In this document: positions 33,950 to 44,713 of the stretch, in pieces
Layout of the letters: each line of letters opens with the position of its first letter
How positions within the stretch are numbered: the stretch's first letter is position 1
From: Ischnura elegans
Lineage: Eukaryota > Arthropoda > Insecta > Odonata > Coenagrionidae
DNA: 64,000 nucleotides
Direction: 5' to 3'
NCBI RefSeq assembly: GCF_921293095.1
Contig: NC_060247.1
Coordinates: 53,789,111 to 53,853,110, forward strand
Made by a program: the position numbers and the translations under genes
The notes under the pieces: generated by a model
Database searches by the model: none
Seen by the model: the letters and a program-made list of their open reading frames with translations, nothing else
Told to the model about the DNA's origin: nothing

Positions 33950-34560
33950 ACCCCGTGGATCGGGTTGACGTGAAGGCTAGATTGTTGGCTTCCCACCCCG
34001 TGAACTCGGCTTCGGATCCCGTCATTGACAGAGAATTTTCAGAGACTGACCGATCCCTGCTTGGATGTTGTGAGGAGAACCACGGGTGTACCCAGAATCA
34101 AAACTGGGGGAGATGGGGCAAAAATAGCTGTGGTCGTCGCAAGTTGTGACTTTTTTGCACAGAAAAGATTAATGAAACCAAAATTTTAAGGAAATTATAA
34201 ACAGTAATTTATTAGTTTTTATAATTATTTTCTTGAAAAAATAATTATTTTAAATTCAGTTCCATGTCTTATACTAGTATCATTTTTCATGAAAAAGAAG
34301 ATTTGTTCATAAAACTGTTGTTTTGAACTAAATTTATTTTCGCTTCCAGGGGGGGGGGGGCAGTTTTCCCGCTGGGTACACCCATGTGTAGATCATTTCA
34401 AGAGTAACACTCCGTCCGTCGGATGGGACGTTAAACCGTGGTCCCCTTGGTGACTTTCGTAAAGAGCAGGCTTATTCCGATGTCGGGTTTCTCTCCATTC
34501 TACCTTTCATACCCATAGCTCATGGCACAAATTATCAAAGCTATCAATACCACACCATAA
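33950..34560 (+). mobile_element. tRNA-derived SINE split by a MITE
   Basis: The tRNA-like head has GGCTTCGGATCCCG as B box, followed by AGAGAATTTTCAGAG and GTGAGGAG. The body resumes after the insertion with TTTCAAGAGTAACACTCCGT, CGGATGGGACGTTAAACCGT and TCGGGTTTCTCTCC. The segment order matches the SINE at 12230-12480. A MITE at 34081-34386 interrupts it, so the SINE is older. The 3' end is approximate. Confidence 0.7.
34081..34386 (-). mobile_element. GGGCGTACCCA-ended MITE, copy 3 of 3 (reverse orientation)
   Basis: 306 bp. Ends CACGGGTGTACCCA and TGGGTACACCCATG are inverted repeats. The reverse complement shares GAAGCGAAAAT, AGTTCAAAAC and ACATGGAACT with copy 1. It includes a G12 run at 34350. 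It sits inside a SINE; the flanking 8-mers match at only 5 of 8 positions. Confidence 0.8.
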
Positions 34561-37150
34561 TTTTGCATCTTTTTCAAGGAAATGGTTGAATGGCTGAAGA
34601 AAACTATTTCTTTGTCATAAATTATATTTCATCCACCGAATAGGGTGGTTTCCTATTATTTTTTCATTGCCTAAATCGAAAGATTATTGCTCCTGGAGTG
34701 CGAATTTCACGCTCTTAGATTTTCGAATGACGATATCTATTTTTCGCGATTAAATGAAAAGTGAAAACTTTCAAGGGCGCGAAAACGCAACGGCTAAGTA
34801 TGAATGCCAGGAAAACTCCGCGTGACGTCGTTTTGGTTCCCGCTGCCGCAAGTGAGGTGACCTTTGGGCGAGGCTTGAGCGCTGAGACGACGCAGGCTGC
34901 TAGCAGGTAGCTGAGTACCCTGCTAGCAGGTAGCGCTTTGCTTAAATAAGGATTATTATTCCCCTATCAAGCGAAGGAAACTTTCCGAACTCAGGTAATT
35001 TTAATGTGTGATTATTAAGAGATGTTTCCCTGAGCTCTGCGCCTTATGCATGCATTGGTAACCTCAGACGATGTATAACTCCTATCCTCTCGTGTAGAAA
35101 CTAGGTCCCTGTGACGTCACGTGGAGTGGAATCGCATGGGCGCCAATCTGGCCTTTTTCAAATGAGGATAAAATTTGACCCTTGCCATTCGTCTAAACTG
35201 GGATTTCTAAAACCAAATAATTTGTATATTATGAATACACTAATGGTGGGTAAGGAATTGCAAACAATTCATTTCGTTTTCTTTGATGAAGGAAACTACA
35301 CTACCATATTATTAAATTGCTCTCATGGGAATGTGTGAACGACCCTATCCGATGCATCGGTATGAAGACATGTTTGAACGGGAGGGATTGCGGCGCGCAG
35401 AAAACTTGTCGAACCCGAAGACGACGGGTTTGACCCGCGGGCCGAGGCGTTGCGGTTCCGTGCGGGAGGGGAGGCGGGGATGAGGGGCGGGGGTAGGGGT
35501 GGAGTGCAGCATCCTGTTGCGAGACCGTTGACGCCATCCGGGTATCCGATCAGTGGCACTGACTCTCCCGCCTTGCCATAAAACCTCGCTCAGACACCTC
35601 CGTGAAGCCGATGGATCACGCTTCTGAGGCTCCTGGTGTTACTAAGCCAACCTCACACCGCTGCTTCCTTCGGCTGGGTTTGACGTCCTCCTTGGTGAAG
35701 GGAGTATTGGCAGATATTTCATACTTCGGCTCTTCCTTTTTCCAAGCTAGAAAAATAAAAAATAAACTTTGCTTCATGCACAATAAATTATATTGTCCAT
35801 TCGTTTCGTTCCACTATATCATCATCATGACTAAATACGAACGGTGCGTTTGGAAAGTTAGTTCTGTTTTTATTATTCTGCGCTGCGATCGTAGTTCCGC
35901 GCATGAGAGGCTGTTACTATGTGTCAAGGAGAACGCTACAGTGAATATGCTACAGTGAATCGAAACTTGTCGACGATAGAAGTTACTTTGTAGGAAGCAA
36001 ATTTTTATTTTCCTAATTTAAAATCGTGTTTTACGATGTAAAGCCTCAACCATTTAGTGATCCCTTTATCCACTTTAAACTCTGAGGAGATCTCGCTCGA
36101 GCACTGTGAAATTTGGCGTACTTTCATCTGCTAAGAATTTACAATCCGCAAAAACCTGTAAAATACGCTCGGATTTAACCGTTGGCAATTTTATTGCAAA
36201 TGAACTTATTTCCTCTGTTGTGAAATTTTGTATAGGATTGCTTATTTTAAGTTCGTTCCATACCATCTCTATCAAAAGTGCATGTGTACGTCTATTTGGA
36301 GACAAATGAACTTGAGCATAAACAAAAATATATTATAAAAAAACCAATTCCGGTCTCTTAATATTTGAGTTATAACATTAGTCATGGTGACTTTACATCG
36401 TAAAAAATTCAACGTTAATATTAAAAATTTTCTACTCAGAATTACCCTCTTTATCCTGAAATGTAGACTAGCATCTTTGAATCATTGTTTTAGAGGATGG
36501 TCCTCGCTACATTGCTCACGCCTTACCCTCGAGTCCTGCTTTCCCATGCAATCATATGCATTACTTTGCAAATGCTACTTAAATGTGGAGTAATCAGTAT
36601 TTTAAGTCAGCAAATAACCACTCTCCAATATTGATAGATATTACTATTTCCAGATTTTTATGCAATGGCATCAACGTTTGAAATCTATAGAATTTCAAAC
36701 GCATTCCTATGGACATAAAAAGTTTTAATGCAATAATTTAAAATATTATAAATCACTGAAGGTATAGATGATGGATCGCAGTTATTTTCACCTGAAAACG
36801 GAAATCACATAAAATTAGTTTGCAATGCATTTATAAAAACAAGAATATTTTTAGGGTTAAGGTTGATGCTGAATGTAAAATTTATTTCCATCATATACCC
36901 TCCCCTGGAGAGATAATAAATAATGTTAGCTCTTTTAATTTGTGAGGTTTTTTTATTTTTTTTTAAGATATTCATTTTCCCGAATATTATCCTATTATTT
37001 TGCCATGGGCTAACAGAAACAGTTTAAATAGAGATAGAATAAAAGTTAATTATAATTTTAATTTTTAAGCTCATAATTTACGACACTTTGGTTTTCCAGA
37101 AAAAAATTCAAATTTATTCGTAATTAATTTCATTTTTCATAGGCACTTAC
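34561..37150. other. Non-coding DNA with a small CpG-rich patch
   Basis: CTGCTAGCAGGTAGC is repeated at 34897-34911 and 34920-34934. A third perfect TGACGTCA lies at 35112-35119. 35360-35720 is CpG-rich with purine/pyrimidine asymmetry. A 10-bp perfect hairpin (CGTTTGAAAT arms) lies at 36675-36701. No gene supported. Confidence 0.5.
35112..35119. promoter_or_regulatory. CRE-like palindrome next to an E-box
   Basis: TGACGTCACGTG combines a perfect CRE with an overlapping CACGTG E-box. Regulatory use is inference only. Confidence 0.35.
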
Positions 37151-37163
37151 TAATACATAGCTA
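37151..37163. repeat. Target-site duplication, left
   Basis: TAATACATAGCTA is identical to 39560-39572 and marks the 5' junction of the LINE insertion. Confidence 0.9.
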
Positions 37164-39559
37164 CCCTTACAAATCGGCCGGCGAAGATGGAATTTTCCCG
37201 GCACTTTTACAAGAGGGACAGGAGCTGGTATTACTCCCTATGGTAAGGATATTCCGCTCCTGTCTTGCATATGGGTATATCCCAAAGAAGTGGAGAGCTA
37301 CCAAAGTTGTCTTTATCCCAAAACCAGGGAAGACGGACTACACTTTGGCTAGCTCATTTAGGGGCATTAGCCTAATGTCTTTCCTGCTGAAAACGCTGGA
37401 GAAGATAGTTGACAGATATATCAGAGATGGTCCCCTTAGGGACCATCCTCTGCATCCACATCAGCACGCCTACCAGAAGGGCAGGTCTGTGGAAACTGCA
37501 CTCCACAACCTAGTCTGTAGGATAGAGAACGTACTGGAACATGGTTTGTATGGGTTTGGAGCGTTTCTAGATATAGAAGGAGCCTTCAACAATACATCCT
37601 TTGAACAAATCTGCCTGGCAGCGGACAGGCATGGAATCCATACACACATTGTGAGATGGATCAGATACATGCTTGAGCAAAGATCTGTTACCGCCCGTCT
37701 TGGAGGGAGCTCGCTGACGGTGACTGTGACAAGAGGGTGTCCACAGGGTGGGGTGTTGTCCCCATTACTGTGGAATATGGTAGTCGACAGTCTGCTGTCA
37801 AACCTCCACAATACCGGTGTATTCACACAAGGATACGCTGATGATATCGTGATCTTGGTTTCAGGCAGATTCCTAGACACAGTATGTGAGCTTTTGCAGA
37901 AAGCCCTGGACAAAACAGCCCAGTGGTGTTCCGAAACAGGACTCTCTGTTAATCCAGAGAAGACCAATCTTGTTCTCTTCACTAAGAAAAGGAAGAGAGA
38001 GGGATTCACTTCCCCCTACCTCTTGGGAAAGAGACTAACACCGTCCTCATCGGTCAAATATCTTGGAGTCACTCTAGATTCCAAGCTCAACTGGAGAGAG
38101 CACATGGATAGCAAACTCAAAAAAGCATGTGCCTCATTATGGACATGTAGAAGAGCCCTTGGTAAATCATGGGGCCTTCAACCCAAAGCCATTAGTTGGC
38201 TATACAATGTAGTGGTGAAACCTAGTTTCCTCCACTGCTCAATTGTATGGTGGAAAAAGACCAAACAAATTACTGTTAGGAACAAGCTTAACCACCTACA
38301 AAGAATGGCCTGTATGGGCATTACAGGAGCAATGAGGACGACTCCAACCTTGGCGATGGAAACTCTGCTGAACCTTCCCCCACTTTATGTGGAAGTAGAG
38401 GTTCATGCAAGAGCCACGTTATACAGATTGAGAAATCTAGGTATGTGGTACGACAGAGGAAATTTCTCTGGACACAGACAACTGTGGACGGGACTGAGGG
38501 AGTCTAGCACCATTTTTGAGATGGGGTCGGATTCCATGATGGCGACGTTCAATTCTTCACCGCCTCTTTTTAAAACCCATTTCCCAAACAGGGAATGCTG
38601 GGCAAAAGAAGAGGGGAAAGCCCTTCATAATGGAGCCCAAGTGTGGTTCACCGATGGCTCCATGAAAGAAGGGAAAGCAGGGGCAGGCGTTTACAGCCAG
38701 TCCCCCCCTAGGAGCATACATGTTCCCCTAGGAAGATATGCCACAGTGTTTCAGGCAGAAAGTTTTGCTATCCTAACCTGTGTGCACGCTATTGAGGAGA
38801 CAGGTCTCTACAAGAGACCAATCCATATATGCACTGACAGTCAGGCTGCTCTAAAAGCCCTGAACTCACCTTGGTGCAGATCTAAACTATTGGCTGAATG
38901 CTACAAGGCTCTCAATATTCTGGGCAGCCGCTGCAAAATAGAACTTTTCTGGGTACCGGGACATTCAGGTATCACCGGAAACGAGAAGGCAGATGAACTG
39001 GCAAATGCCGGCGCTGAACAGAATCCAATTGGCCCAGAACCAATTGTGCCAGTTGCCCCATCAATTGGGATGGCTGCAATTAAAGTGTGGGGAGCAACCC
39101 AACACCTAAAGATCTGGCGGGAAACACCGGGTTTACGTCAGGCAAAAACCCTTATAGGAGAGATCTCTCCTAGACTCGAGAGAAGACTTCTTCTTATGAA
39201 CAGAAGTCAAGTGCGGACGGTAGTAGGCCTGCTTACGGGTCACTATCACGTAATGAGACATATGCACCTGCTGGGGATAACAGACTCAGATAGGTGTAGA
39301 TGGTGTGAGATGGAAGAAGAAACAACCACCCATCTAATATGCGAGTGCCCCGCAATCATGAGGACTCGATATAGACACCTGGGCTCACCTTTCATAGAGC
39401 CCAAGGAAGTAAGAGATCTTCCCATTGGGGACCTTTTGTCCTTCGTTAAGGACATTGGCCTCTATGGATGATCCATTATCGGTGGTTAGCACAATGGACC
39501 TATAGGTCTAAGTGCCCTGGGAGCTGATCCCCCACCGCATAAACTAATCTAATCTAATC
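37164..39559 (+). mobile_element. 5'-truncated non-LTR retrotransposon (RT + RNase H, I/LOA-like group)
   Basis: A ~2.4-kb insertion flanked by 13-bp duplications. The 5' end is truncated inside ORF2, removing ORF1, the endonuclease and the N-terminal RT. After the stop codon comes an ~88-bp 3' end ending in CTAAT/ATCTA repeats (39544-39563) rather than poly(A). 5' truncation, variable-length duplications and a microsatellite tail are hallmarks of target-primed reverse transcription. The intact reading frame and perfect duplications suggest a recent insertion. Presence of RNase H excludes the typical Jockey and RTE clades and favours the I/LOA group; that clade call is inference. Confidence 0.93.
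37165..39471 (+). CDS. Reverse transcriptase-RNase H (LINE ORF2, N-terminally truncated)
   Basis: The reading frame is open from the truncation point (coding KSAGEDGI, 37171-37194) to TGA at 39469; the first in-frame ATG is at 37240, giving 743 residues. Numbering from that Met: RT motif A FLDIEGAFN with catalytic D111, motif B GCPQGGVLSPLLW (167-179), motif C YADD at 199-202. A thumb/connector follows (about 240-460). RNase H spans about 467-592 with catalytic D472 (TDGS), E507, D533 (TDSQAA), H575 (PGHSG) and D585. A C-terminal CCHC-like C686-x2-C689-x8-H698-x4-C703 lies just before the end. It copies its own RNA onto nicked chromosomal DNA in the nucleus. The endonuclease and ORF1 are missing, so this copy cannot mobilise alone, though its protein motifs look intact. 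Antisense ORFs here are shadows. Confidence 0.95.
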   Translation, partial: PYKSAGEDGIFPALLQEGQELVLLPMVRIFRSCLAYGYIPKKWRATKVVFIPKPGKTDYTLASSFRGISLMSFLLKTLEKIVDRYIRDGPLRDHPLHPHQHAYQKGRSVETALHNLVCRIENVLEHGLYGFGAFLDIEGAFNNTSFEQICLAADRHGIHTHIVRWIRYMLEQRSVTARLGGSSLTVTVTRGCPQGGVLSPLLWNMVVDSLLSNLHNTGVFTQGYADDIVILVSGRFLDTVCELLQKALDKTAQWCSETGLSVNPEKTNLVLFTKKRKREGFTSPYLLGKRLTPSSSVKYLGVTLDSKLNWREHMDSKLKKACASLWTCRRALGKSWGLQPKAISWLYNVVVKPSFLHCSIVWWKKTKQITVRNKLNHLQRMACMGITGAMRTTPTLAMETLLNLPPLYVEVEVHARATLYRLRNLGMWYDRGNFSGHRQLWTGLRESSTIFEMGSDSMMATFNSSPPLFKTHFPNRECWAKEEGKALHNGAQVWFTDGSMKEGKAGAGVYSQSPPRSIHVPLGRYATVFQAESFAILTCVHAIEETGLYKRPIHICTDSQAALKALNSPWCRSKLLAECYKALNILGSRCKIELFWVPGHSGITGNEKADELANAGAEQNPIGPEPIVPVAPSIGMAAIKVWGATQHLKIWRETPGLRQAKTLIGEISPRLERRLLLMNRSQVRTVVGLLTGHYHVMRHMHLLGITDSDRCRWCEMEEETTTHLICECPAIMRTRYRHLGSPFIEPKEVRDLPIGDLLSFVKDIGLYG

Positions 39560-39572
39560 TAATACATAGCTA
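39560..39572. repeat. Target-site duplication, right
   Basis: TAATACATAGCTA, identical to 37151-37163. It overlaps the terminal CTAAT repeats by a few ambiguous bases. Confidence 0.9.
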
Positions 39573-41819
39573 ATTACTCTTTCGTGAAAATTGGATATAC
39601 TTTTGTTTTTCTCAGAAATATAAAATCAAAGTTATTGTACATTCTTGTACATGAACATGTATTGGACATTCTTTCTTTGTTTATGTCCACATTGAATTTA
39701 ATAAAGGTGCACCTATTCCAATGATATCAATGATATATTACCGATGAATATTCCCAAAATATCATGATTTATGTTAATCAATGAATATGGGGCGGTTATT
39801 CCGAGTTCTTCAGGGTCTATCTTGGTGTCAGAATTAAGCCTTAATTGTCAAACGGACTATTTATTACACTTGTATGTGATTTTTCGAACTGTTAATATTA
39901 TATTATTTCATATATGTTTTTATTTTTATCATACTTTTCTAAATTGGTGAATGTGCTCTCCAACATGTGTACATCCTTAATTAGTGCCAGAAATCAGAAT
40001 TTACTCCAAAAAAAGAGGTAACAATGCGTTCAGAATGTCCCTTTTGGAATATTGACCCGATAGTCCACCACAACTGTAGAAATTGAATAATATGGATTCT
40101 TGATATATTTTACACTACTTATTGACAAGCTAATGTGCTCTTTGCGATCATCATAAAAATTTTATCATACTCCTTGAAGCAGGGAGAAACTTACTCTTAC
40201 TGTCTCAATTCATTGTATACTTTTCATCAATACGATAGCCGAAATTTGATTTAACAGCAATGGGGGCTCCTTTAATTGCTGTTTGAAACATTGAGAGCAA
40301 TCATATATCGTTTAAACCCCAAATCGTGTCGTATTACGCCTTGCCTATTGGTTAACTTATTATACATATTATACTACACGTACAATTTTCAATCCCTGTT
40401 GGTTTCATACATTGTACTTAATTAACTTCACGTGAAATATTTTTTTGATTTTAAGGATGTAACCATGACGATAGTGTCATCAACCACGTTATTGACTCGT
40501 AGTTAAATAATCTGCTTTTATTTGTTGGATTTTAACTGGTGTCGTCTACTTTAAATGTCTTCAAGCTCTTTGGCAAGGGACAAGGAAGGCGAATGGCACT
40601 TTATTGAGTAAATGGAGCTAATGGATAGGGAATTGAGCCAATTCAACTTCCAGTGACACCATGTGCACTTGAGGATCTTTTATTCGACAATTACCATTGT
40701 AATGCTCTTGTTATGATGGCACGTTCTACGCGTTGCATGTGCAAATCGGTCAAGGCTACTAGAGAAATTCATTCATAGATTGTGCGTCCTTTCATAGAAT
40801 TTTTACTAGTATCCATCTAGTAGTAATAACTAGTAATTTCAACCTATAAATCATCTATTGCTTCTAAACTAACTTACCAATTTCACCGAAAAATTGCCTC
40901 AATGAAGGAGTTAATGCTTATTATTGAACGAGGGAATTTTTATAATCTTGTTAAGATCAATACAGGTTTTATAGACGCTCAAGGATTCTGAATCCTAAAA
41001 TGTTCTAGAATTTCCTAAAAATCACATCCACCCTAGATACAGCAGGGTAAGATATTGAGTTGGTTGTTGCATTGTGAGTCATACACATGAAATGATAATA
41101 TCAATATAGTAATATCCTCATTATACGTATTAGAACTCGGAACCTTTAGTCAATCAATTTTCGTCAATGAAACCCGTGATGTTGTTATTTTTTAGGGCTC
41201 GTATGATTGCGTCGTTATTGAGGCAATATAAAGTATTGAGATTGCTTTTGGCGCCAAAACTGCGGTCATACTTTGGTGACTTGAAGAATGAAATTGTTAA
41301 CTTTAATGGGATGTGTTGCGGCGGCTGCGATTCAATTGTCGCTCCACTTACCCACCAGGGATTCATGAGGATGACCTTAATGCATTCACTCAACCCTTAA
41401 AGCATTGCTAGCGGTAGAACCATCTTGGTCGATATGGTTAGCTGTCTATGTAACTTTGAATACGAATTTAACTCGCTCGATAGATAACTGGTACATGGTG
41501 GTTAGTGAATGTAGCCACAACGGTACAAATGATTATGGTGTTTGCGTTTGCTCTTTGCGTTATCATTATTTTACTTTCTCACAGGAATTCCTACGTTTGA
41601 GCAAGTGAAAGAGCGTCACTCGCTTCCCTTTCATGCTTAGCAAAGTGCCTCTTTTCTTCTTTCCTTTGCACAAGGGTACATGGACGTAAGACACACAGTT
41701 TGGAGATACATAGTTCTTTGCATATCCGCTCACTTAGCCGCCTATTCAGTGGCATTCGCGTCATTGTCGCCCTTAATGGTGGGAACCAAAGCAGAAGACT
41801 GCAACGTCGATTGTACGTG
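39573..41819. other. AT-rich non-coding DNA
   Basis: No gene, RNA or repeat recognised. The 79- and 77-codon ORFs at 41154-41400 are antisense to one another without motifs. Confidence 0.5.
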
Positions 41820-42475
41820 AGTCACTCACGCTCGCGTGCACGCACGCAACCCTCCGCGAAAAAAAAACACGCGAAACGCGAAAATGAAAAAAATAAAAAT
41901 TGAGGACGACGAAGAGCAAACAAGCCCGATGATTCCCTCGTTAACACTTTTTCGCTCAGTATGCGCGGAGCCGCGTGCATTTCGAGGGGAGGGAACACAA
42001 AAATAATAAATATGAGTGGAATAAAACGACACGGCCGCCATTGCCTCGCGGTGTTTCGCCCAAAATGCACCACCCACGCCAGCCGAGCGGCGACAAGTCG
42101 ACTGCGTTTTTGCCTTTTGCCGCTCCCGCGAGTCGGTTTAAGGGCTGTTAGGGGGGGCGGGAGGGGGAGAGGTTTTGGTGTGAGGGAGAAAGGCTTTTGC
42201 TGGGAGAATGGGGAGGCTTTCATGAGTTGGGGGTGGTTGGGAGGTGGTGTAAAACTTTGGGGGGGGGGGGGGATGGCATTGCTATGGAAACGCAGGAGGG
42301 GAAGTGACGTGAACCTTCCTACTCGCGTGTCCCCTCCCCCTCTTTTGCGGTTTCCTAGAGTCACGCTCTCACTCTCTCCCTCCCCCTACCTCCAACACAT
42401 CCACATCCTCCCAACCAGTCCCGACCCAGTCTATCCATCGGACCCAAGCTATAGCTGGTCTCGTTTTTAAGTCTC
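41820..42475. promoter_or_regulatory. CpG-rich / purine-pyrimidine asymmetric island
   Basis: High G+C with many CpGs at 41820-42140, then G-rich (including G12 at about 42261) and then C/T-rich. Long ORFs on both strands (169 and 180 codons) overlap antiparallel and are low-complexity. It could be a promoter region, but no core promoter element is clear. Confidence 0.3.
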
Positions 42476-42639
42476 CTCTTACGGCTCAAACCGTCTCCTT
42501 GTTTTCACATCTGTGATTCAATGTAGAAATGGGCATAGTTCAAATGCGGTGGCACAAAAATTGGCAATACAGCGCACTGTTTTATTGAGTATTTGGAAGT
42601 AAAAAGTAGTTTCCCATCTCCACAGTTATTTTACTACGT

Positions 42640-43075
42640 ACGGCACGTTTCGGCTTATAGACATGGGCGTACCCAGCGAGGGACGGGGGGTGGGGGTCAT
42701 CTGTCCCCCTTCTAGAAGCAAAATTCGCCTAAGTCTTTTAGCAAAATCAGTACTGAATTGAAACTAAAGTATCCAACAAATATTCTTTAAACCCACGAAT
42801 AATGATATGTATAAGATATGTAACTAAAATAAAACTATTTTTTCAAGGAAATAATCTCAGTAACTAATAAAGCGCTGTTATAATTTTCTTAAATGTTGCT
42901 TTCAACCACCTTTTCCATGCTAAAATGTCACAACCTGGCTTGCCCCCCCCTCCTAGACCATGGCTTGCCCCCCAAGACCATGGCTTGCTCCCCTAGACCA
43001 TGGCTTCCCCCCCCCCCCTAGTTATGATCCTGGGTACGCCCTTGCTCATAGAGCCAACATCTGGTCCAAGACATC
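42640..43075 (-). ncRNA. Hammerhead-like motif L split by a MITE
   Basis: Minus strand: CCAGATGTTGGCTCTATGAG lies right of the MITE and ATAAGCCGAAACGTGCC lies left of it. Removing the element and one 8-bp duplication restores GGC-loop-GCC directly before GAAACG, the same layout as the other motifs. The insertion point is thus the stem II loop. Confidence 0.5.
42662..43044 (+). mobile_element. GGGCGTACCCA-ended MITE, copy 2 of 3, with 8-bp target duplication
   Basis: 383 bp. Ends CATGGGCGTACCCA and TGGGTACGCCCTTG. Flanked by CTTATAGA (42654-42661) and CTCATAGA (43045-43052), an 8-bp duplication with one difference, which fits hAT-type transposition. Shares TAATAAAGCGCTGT, ATAATTTTCTTAAA and GCTAAAATGT with copy 1. 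The right half is expanded by three AGACCATGGCTTG(C/T)CCCC units (42955-43015). Confidence 0.85.
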
Positions 43076-43114
43076 GCAGAATATGTGAACATCACATTTA
43101 TACTATTGACATAT

Positions 43115-43210
43115 TTACCTATAAAATATGTTCCTATCCCTGTGTCTCCTAGTCTATGAATTTATTTTCATGCTTTCGTGTGAATGAATGAATGAGTAAA
43201 ATAAAATAAT
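43115..43210 (+). repeat. Copy of the locus-J flank repeat
   Basis: TATGTTCCTATCCCT, CTATGAATTTATTT and CGTGTGAATGAATGAA occur in the same order at 47018-47093. It lies ~60 bp upstream of hammerhead-like motif H, just as its counterpart abuts locus J. Confidence 0.7.
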
Positions 43211-43261
43211 GATATATAAATGTGTTATTCACGTCGCGTGAATCACGTGTACTGCAATGCC

Positions 43262-43300
43262 TTGTACCAGATGATGTCTCTGTGTGCCGAAACTCATCCT
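43262..43300 (+). ncRNA. Hammerhead-like motif H (decayed)
   Basis: CAGATGA (43268-43274), a weak stem II region, then GCCGAAACUCAUC. The core differs from CUGANGA at the second base. Identified mainly by its context and GAAAC block. Confidence 0.3.
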
Positions 43301-43339
43301 ACGATCTAAAGTAATTGTGGAAACGTTCAACTGTCTATT

Positions 43340-43365
43340 ATTTCAGTATGTCGAACTTCCACTGC
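43340..43365. repeat. 26-bp repeat shared with 50389-50412
   Basis: TATTTCAGTATGTCGAACTT plus CCAC is the reverse complement of 50389-50412 with one mismatch. Unclassified. Confidence 0.6.
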
Positions 43366-43519
43366 ATCAGGCCTGAATCAGTTAAATTTATCGAGTGGTA
43401 CCTACCTCACAATATATGCTCGAGTTGTATTCATCAATTCTCATGGAGCTAATACTCGATGCCAACGGTTTCCTCGAGAATGGACAAGTGCAACTCGGGC
43501 ATGTACACTGCTTATTGTA

Positions 43520-43665
43520 CAGGGTAGAGAAAAATTATGTAACGAAATTGTGACCCTGGATAACTGATGCCGGTAGGAACCAAAATTAACACTGATATTT
43601 AGGTAAGTAACGCAACATTTTTAATCCAGGCTTAAAATATCGTGACATCAGTTTTCTCCACCCTG
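43520..43665. mobile_element. Tc1/mariner-like MITE with TA duplication
   Basis: 146 bp. The left end CAGGGTAGAGAAAAATTATG matches the inverted right end over 29 bp with five mismatches. Flanked by TA on both sides (43518-43519, 43666-43667). Non-coding. The TA duplication suits Tc1/mariner elements. Confidence 0.75.
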
Positions 43666-43667
43666 TA

Positions 43668-44713
43668 TAGTGACTAATTCATCTCGATTAAACGGAACGC
43701 CGCAATTTTTGTGTGTATTTGACAAAGAATTTGCCTGAATGTTGGCATCGCTTTTTTAATGTTTTCCAAATAAAAGTTAAAGAATATTAATTTATTGCCA
43801 TCATCAATAAAAACAGAGTGTGCACACGGTGTTAGCATTTGATTTTAAAATTCTAATTTAGACCAATCATTTTCTTTTAAAGTCTTTCATCATTTCAAAT
43901 ATCAAAGCCGTTGGAATTTCAACCTTTTTCATTTTTACCCACTCCACCCCTGCTTCTCTTTCTCCTCCCACGACTTCTCCCCTCCGACCTCGCACTTTCT
44001 CACCTTCCCCTCTTGCCCCCCTGAGCCGCCGCTGCGGCCGGGAGGGAAGGGCGAATGGAACACGCGGTGAAGGAGGAGGAGGAGGATTGAGATAGAGGCT
44101 GCGGTGGCGACGCTGAGTGCAGGGTGAGCGGGAGGAGGGGGCCGTGGGGTGGGGGGTTGGATGTGGCGGCAGAGGATGAGAGGGTTAAGGGCGAGGGAAA
44201 TGCGCTCGGGGAGGGCGATGCGACGGAGGTTATGTGTGCGAGTTTAAGCGACCTACGACAAGACAGCCCGCGTTGCCTTCGTGAAGGAGGGAGTACGCAT
44301 GGAGAGAGAACCCGAGAAGTTGTGATGTGGGGTGGTGGTGGGCTGTGGCGTGGCTACGGTGGGGTTTTCCGGGTTAAGGCAAACCCCCTTGGGTCAATAA
44401 AACTTTTACTTCATCCAATTTATATCATCATCATTAGTCAACTCTCCATTTCTCCTTTAAAACAATAACCAACGAGTATGGATAAAAACTACTTGTAGCG
44501 ACTATATCTATATGGCATCCAAAAATTAATTAGGCATACATAATTCATATCAACCAAAAGTCTTTATCTGGCCCCAAAATGTGCTTCGTAATATTTGGCA
44601 TTTTTATTTTGCCTTTGGAAAAGGTTAATCGAGAAGGTTATTTTAGAGGTTTATCAAATTTCAGGGCATTTTCAAGGAACAAATTCACTAACTAAATAAT
44701 AGATCCATACTAA
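43668..44713. other. Non-coding DNA with a CpG-rich island
   Basis: 43930-44395 is G+C-rich, turning from C/T-rich to G-rich on the plus strand around 44040. A 114-codon ORF at 44124-44468 is glycine-rich low complexity. No gene supported. Confidence 0.45.

Noticed and set aside
36075..36309. Opposed 76- and 67-codon ORFs
   Set aside because: They are mirror images of one another over the same DNA with no motif on either strand.
37470..38009. 179-codon minus-strand ORF
   Set aside because: It is antisense to the reverse-transcriptase frame, so it is a shadow of that coding region.
41822..42470. 180-codon minus and 169-codon plus ORFs overlapping each other
   Set aside because: They lie antiparallel over low-complexity, strand-asymmetric DNA. 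Proline and phenylalanine runs and glycine runs reflect C, T and G tracts, with no domain.
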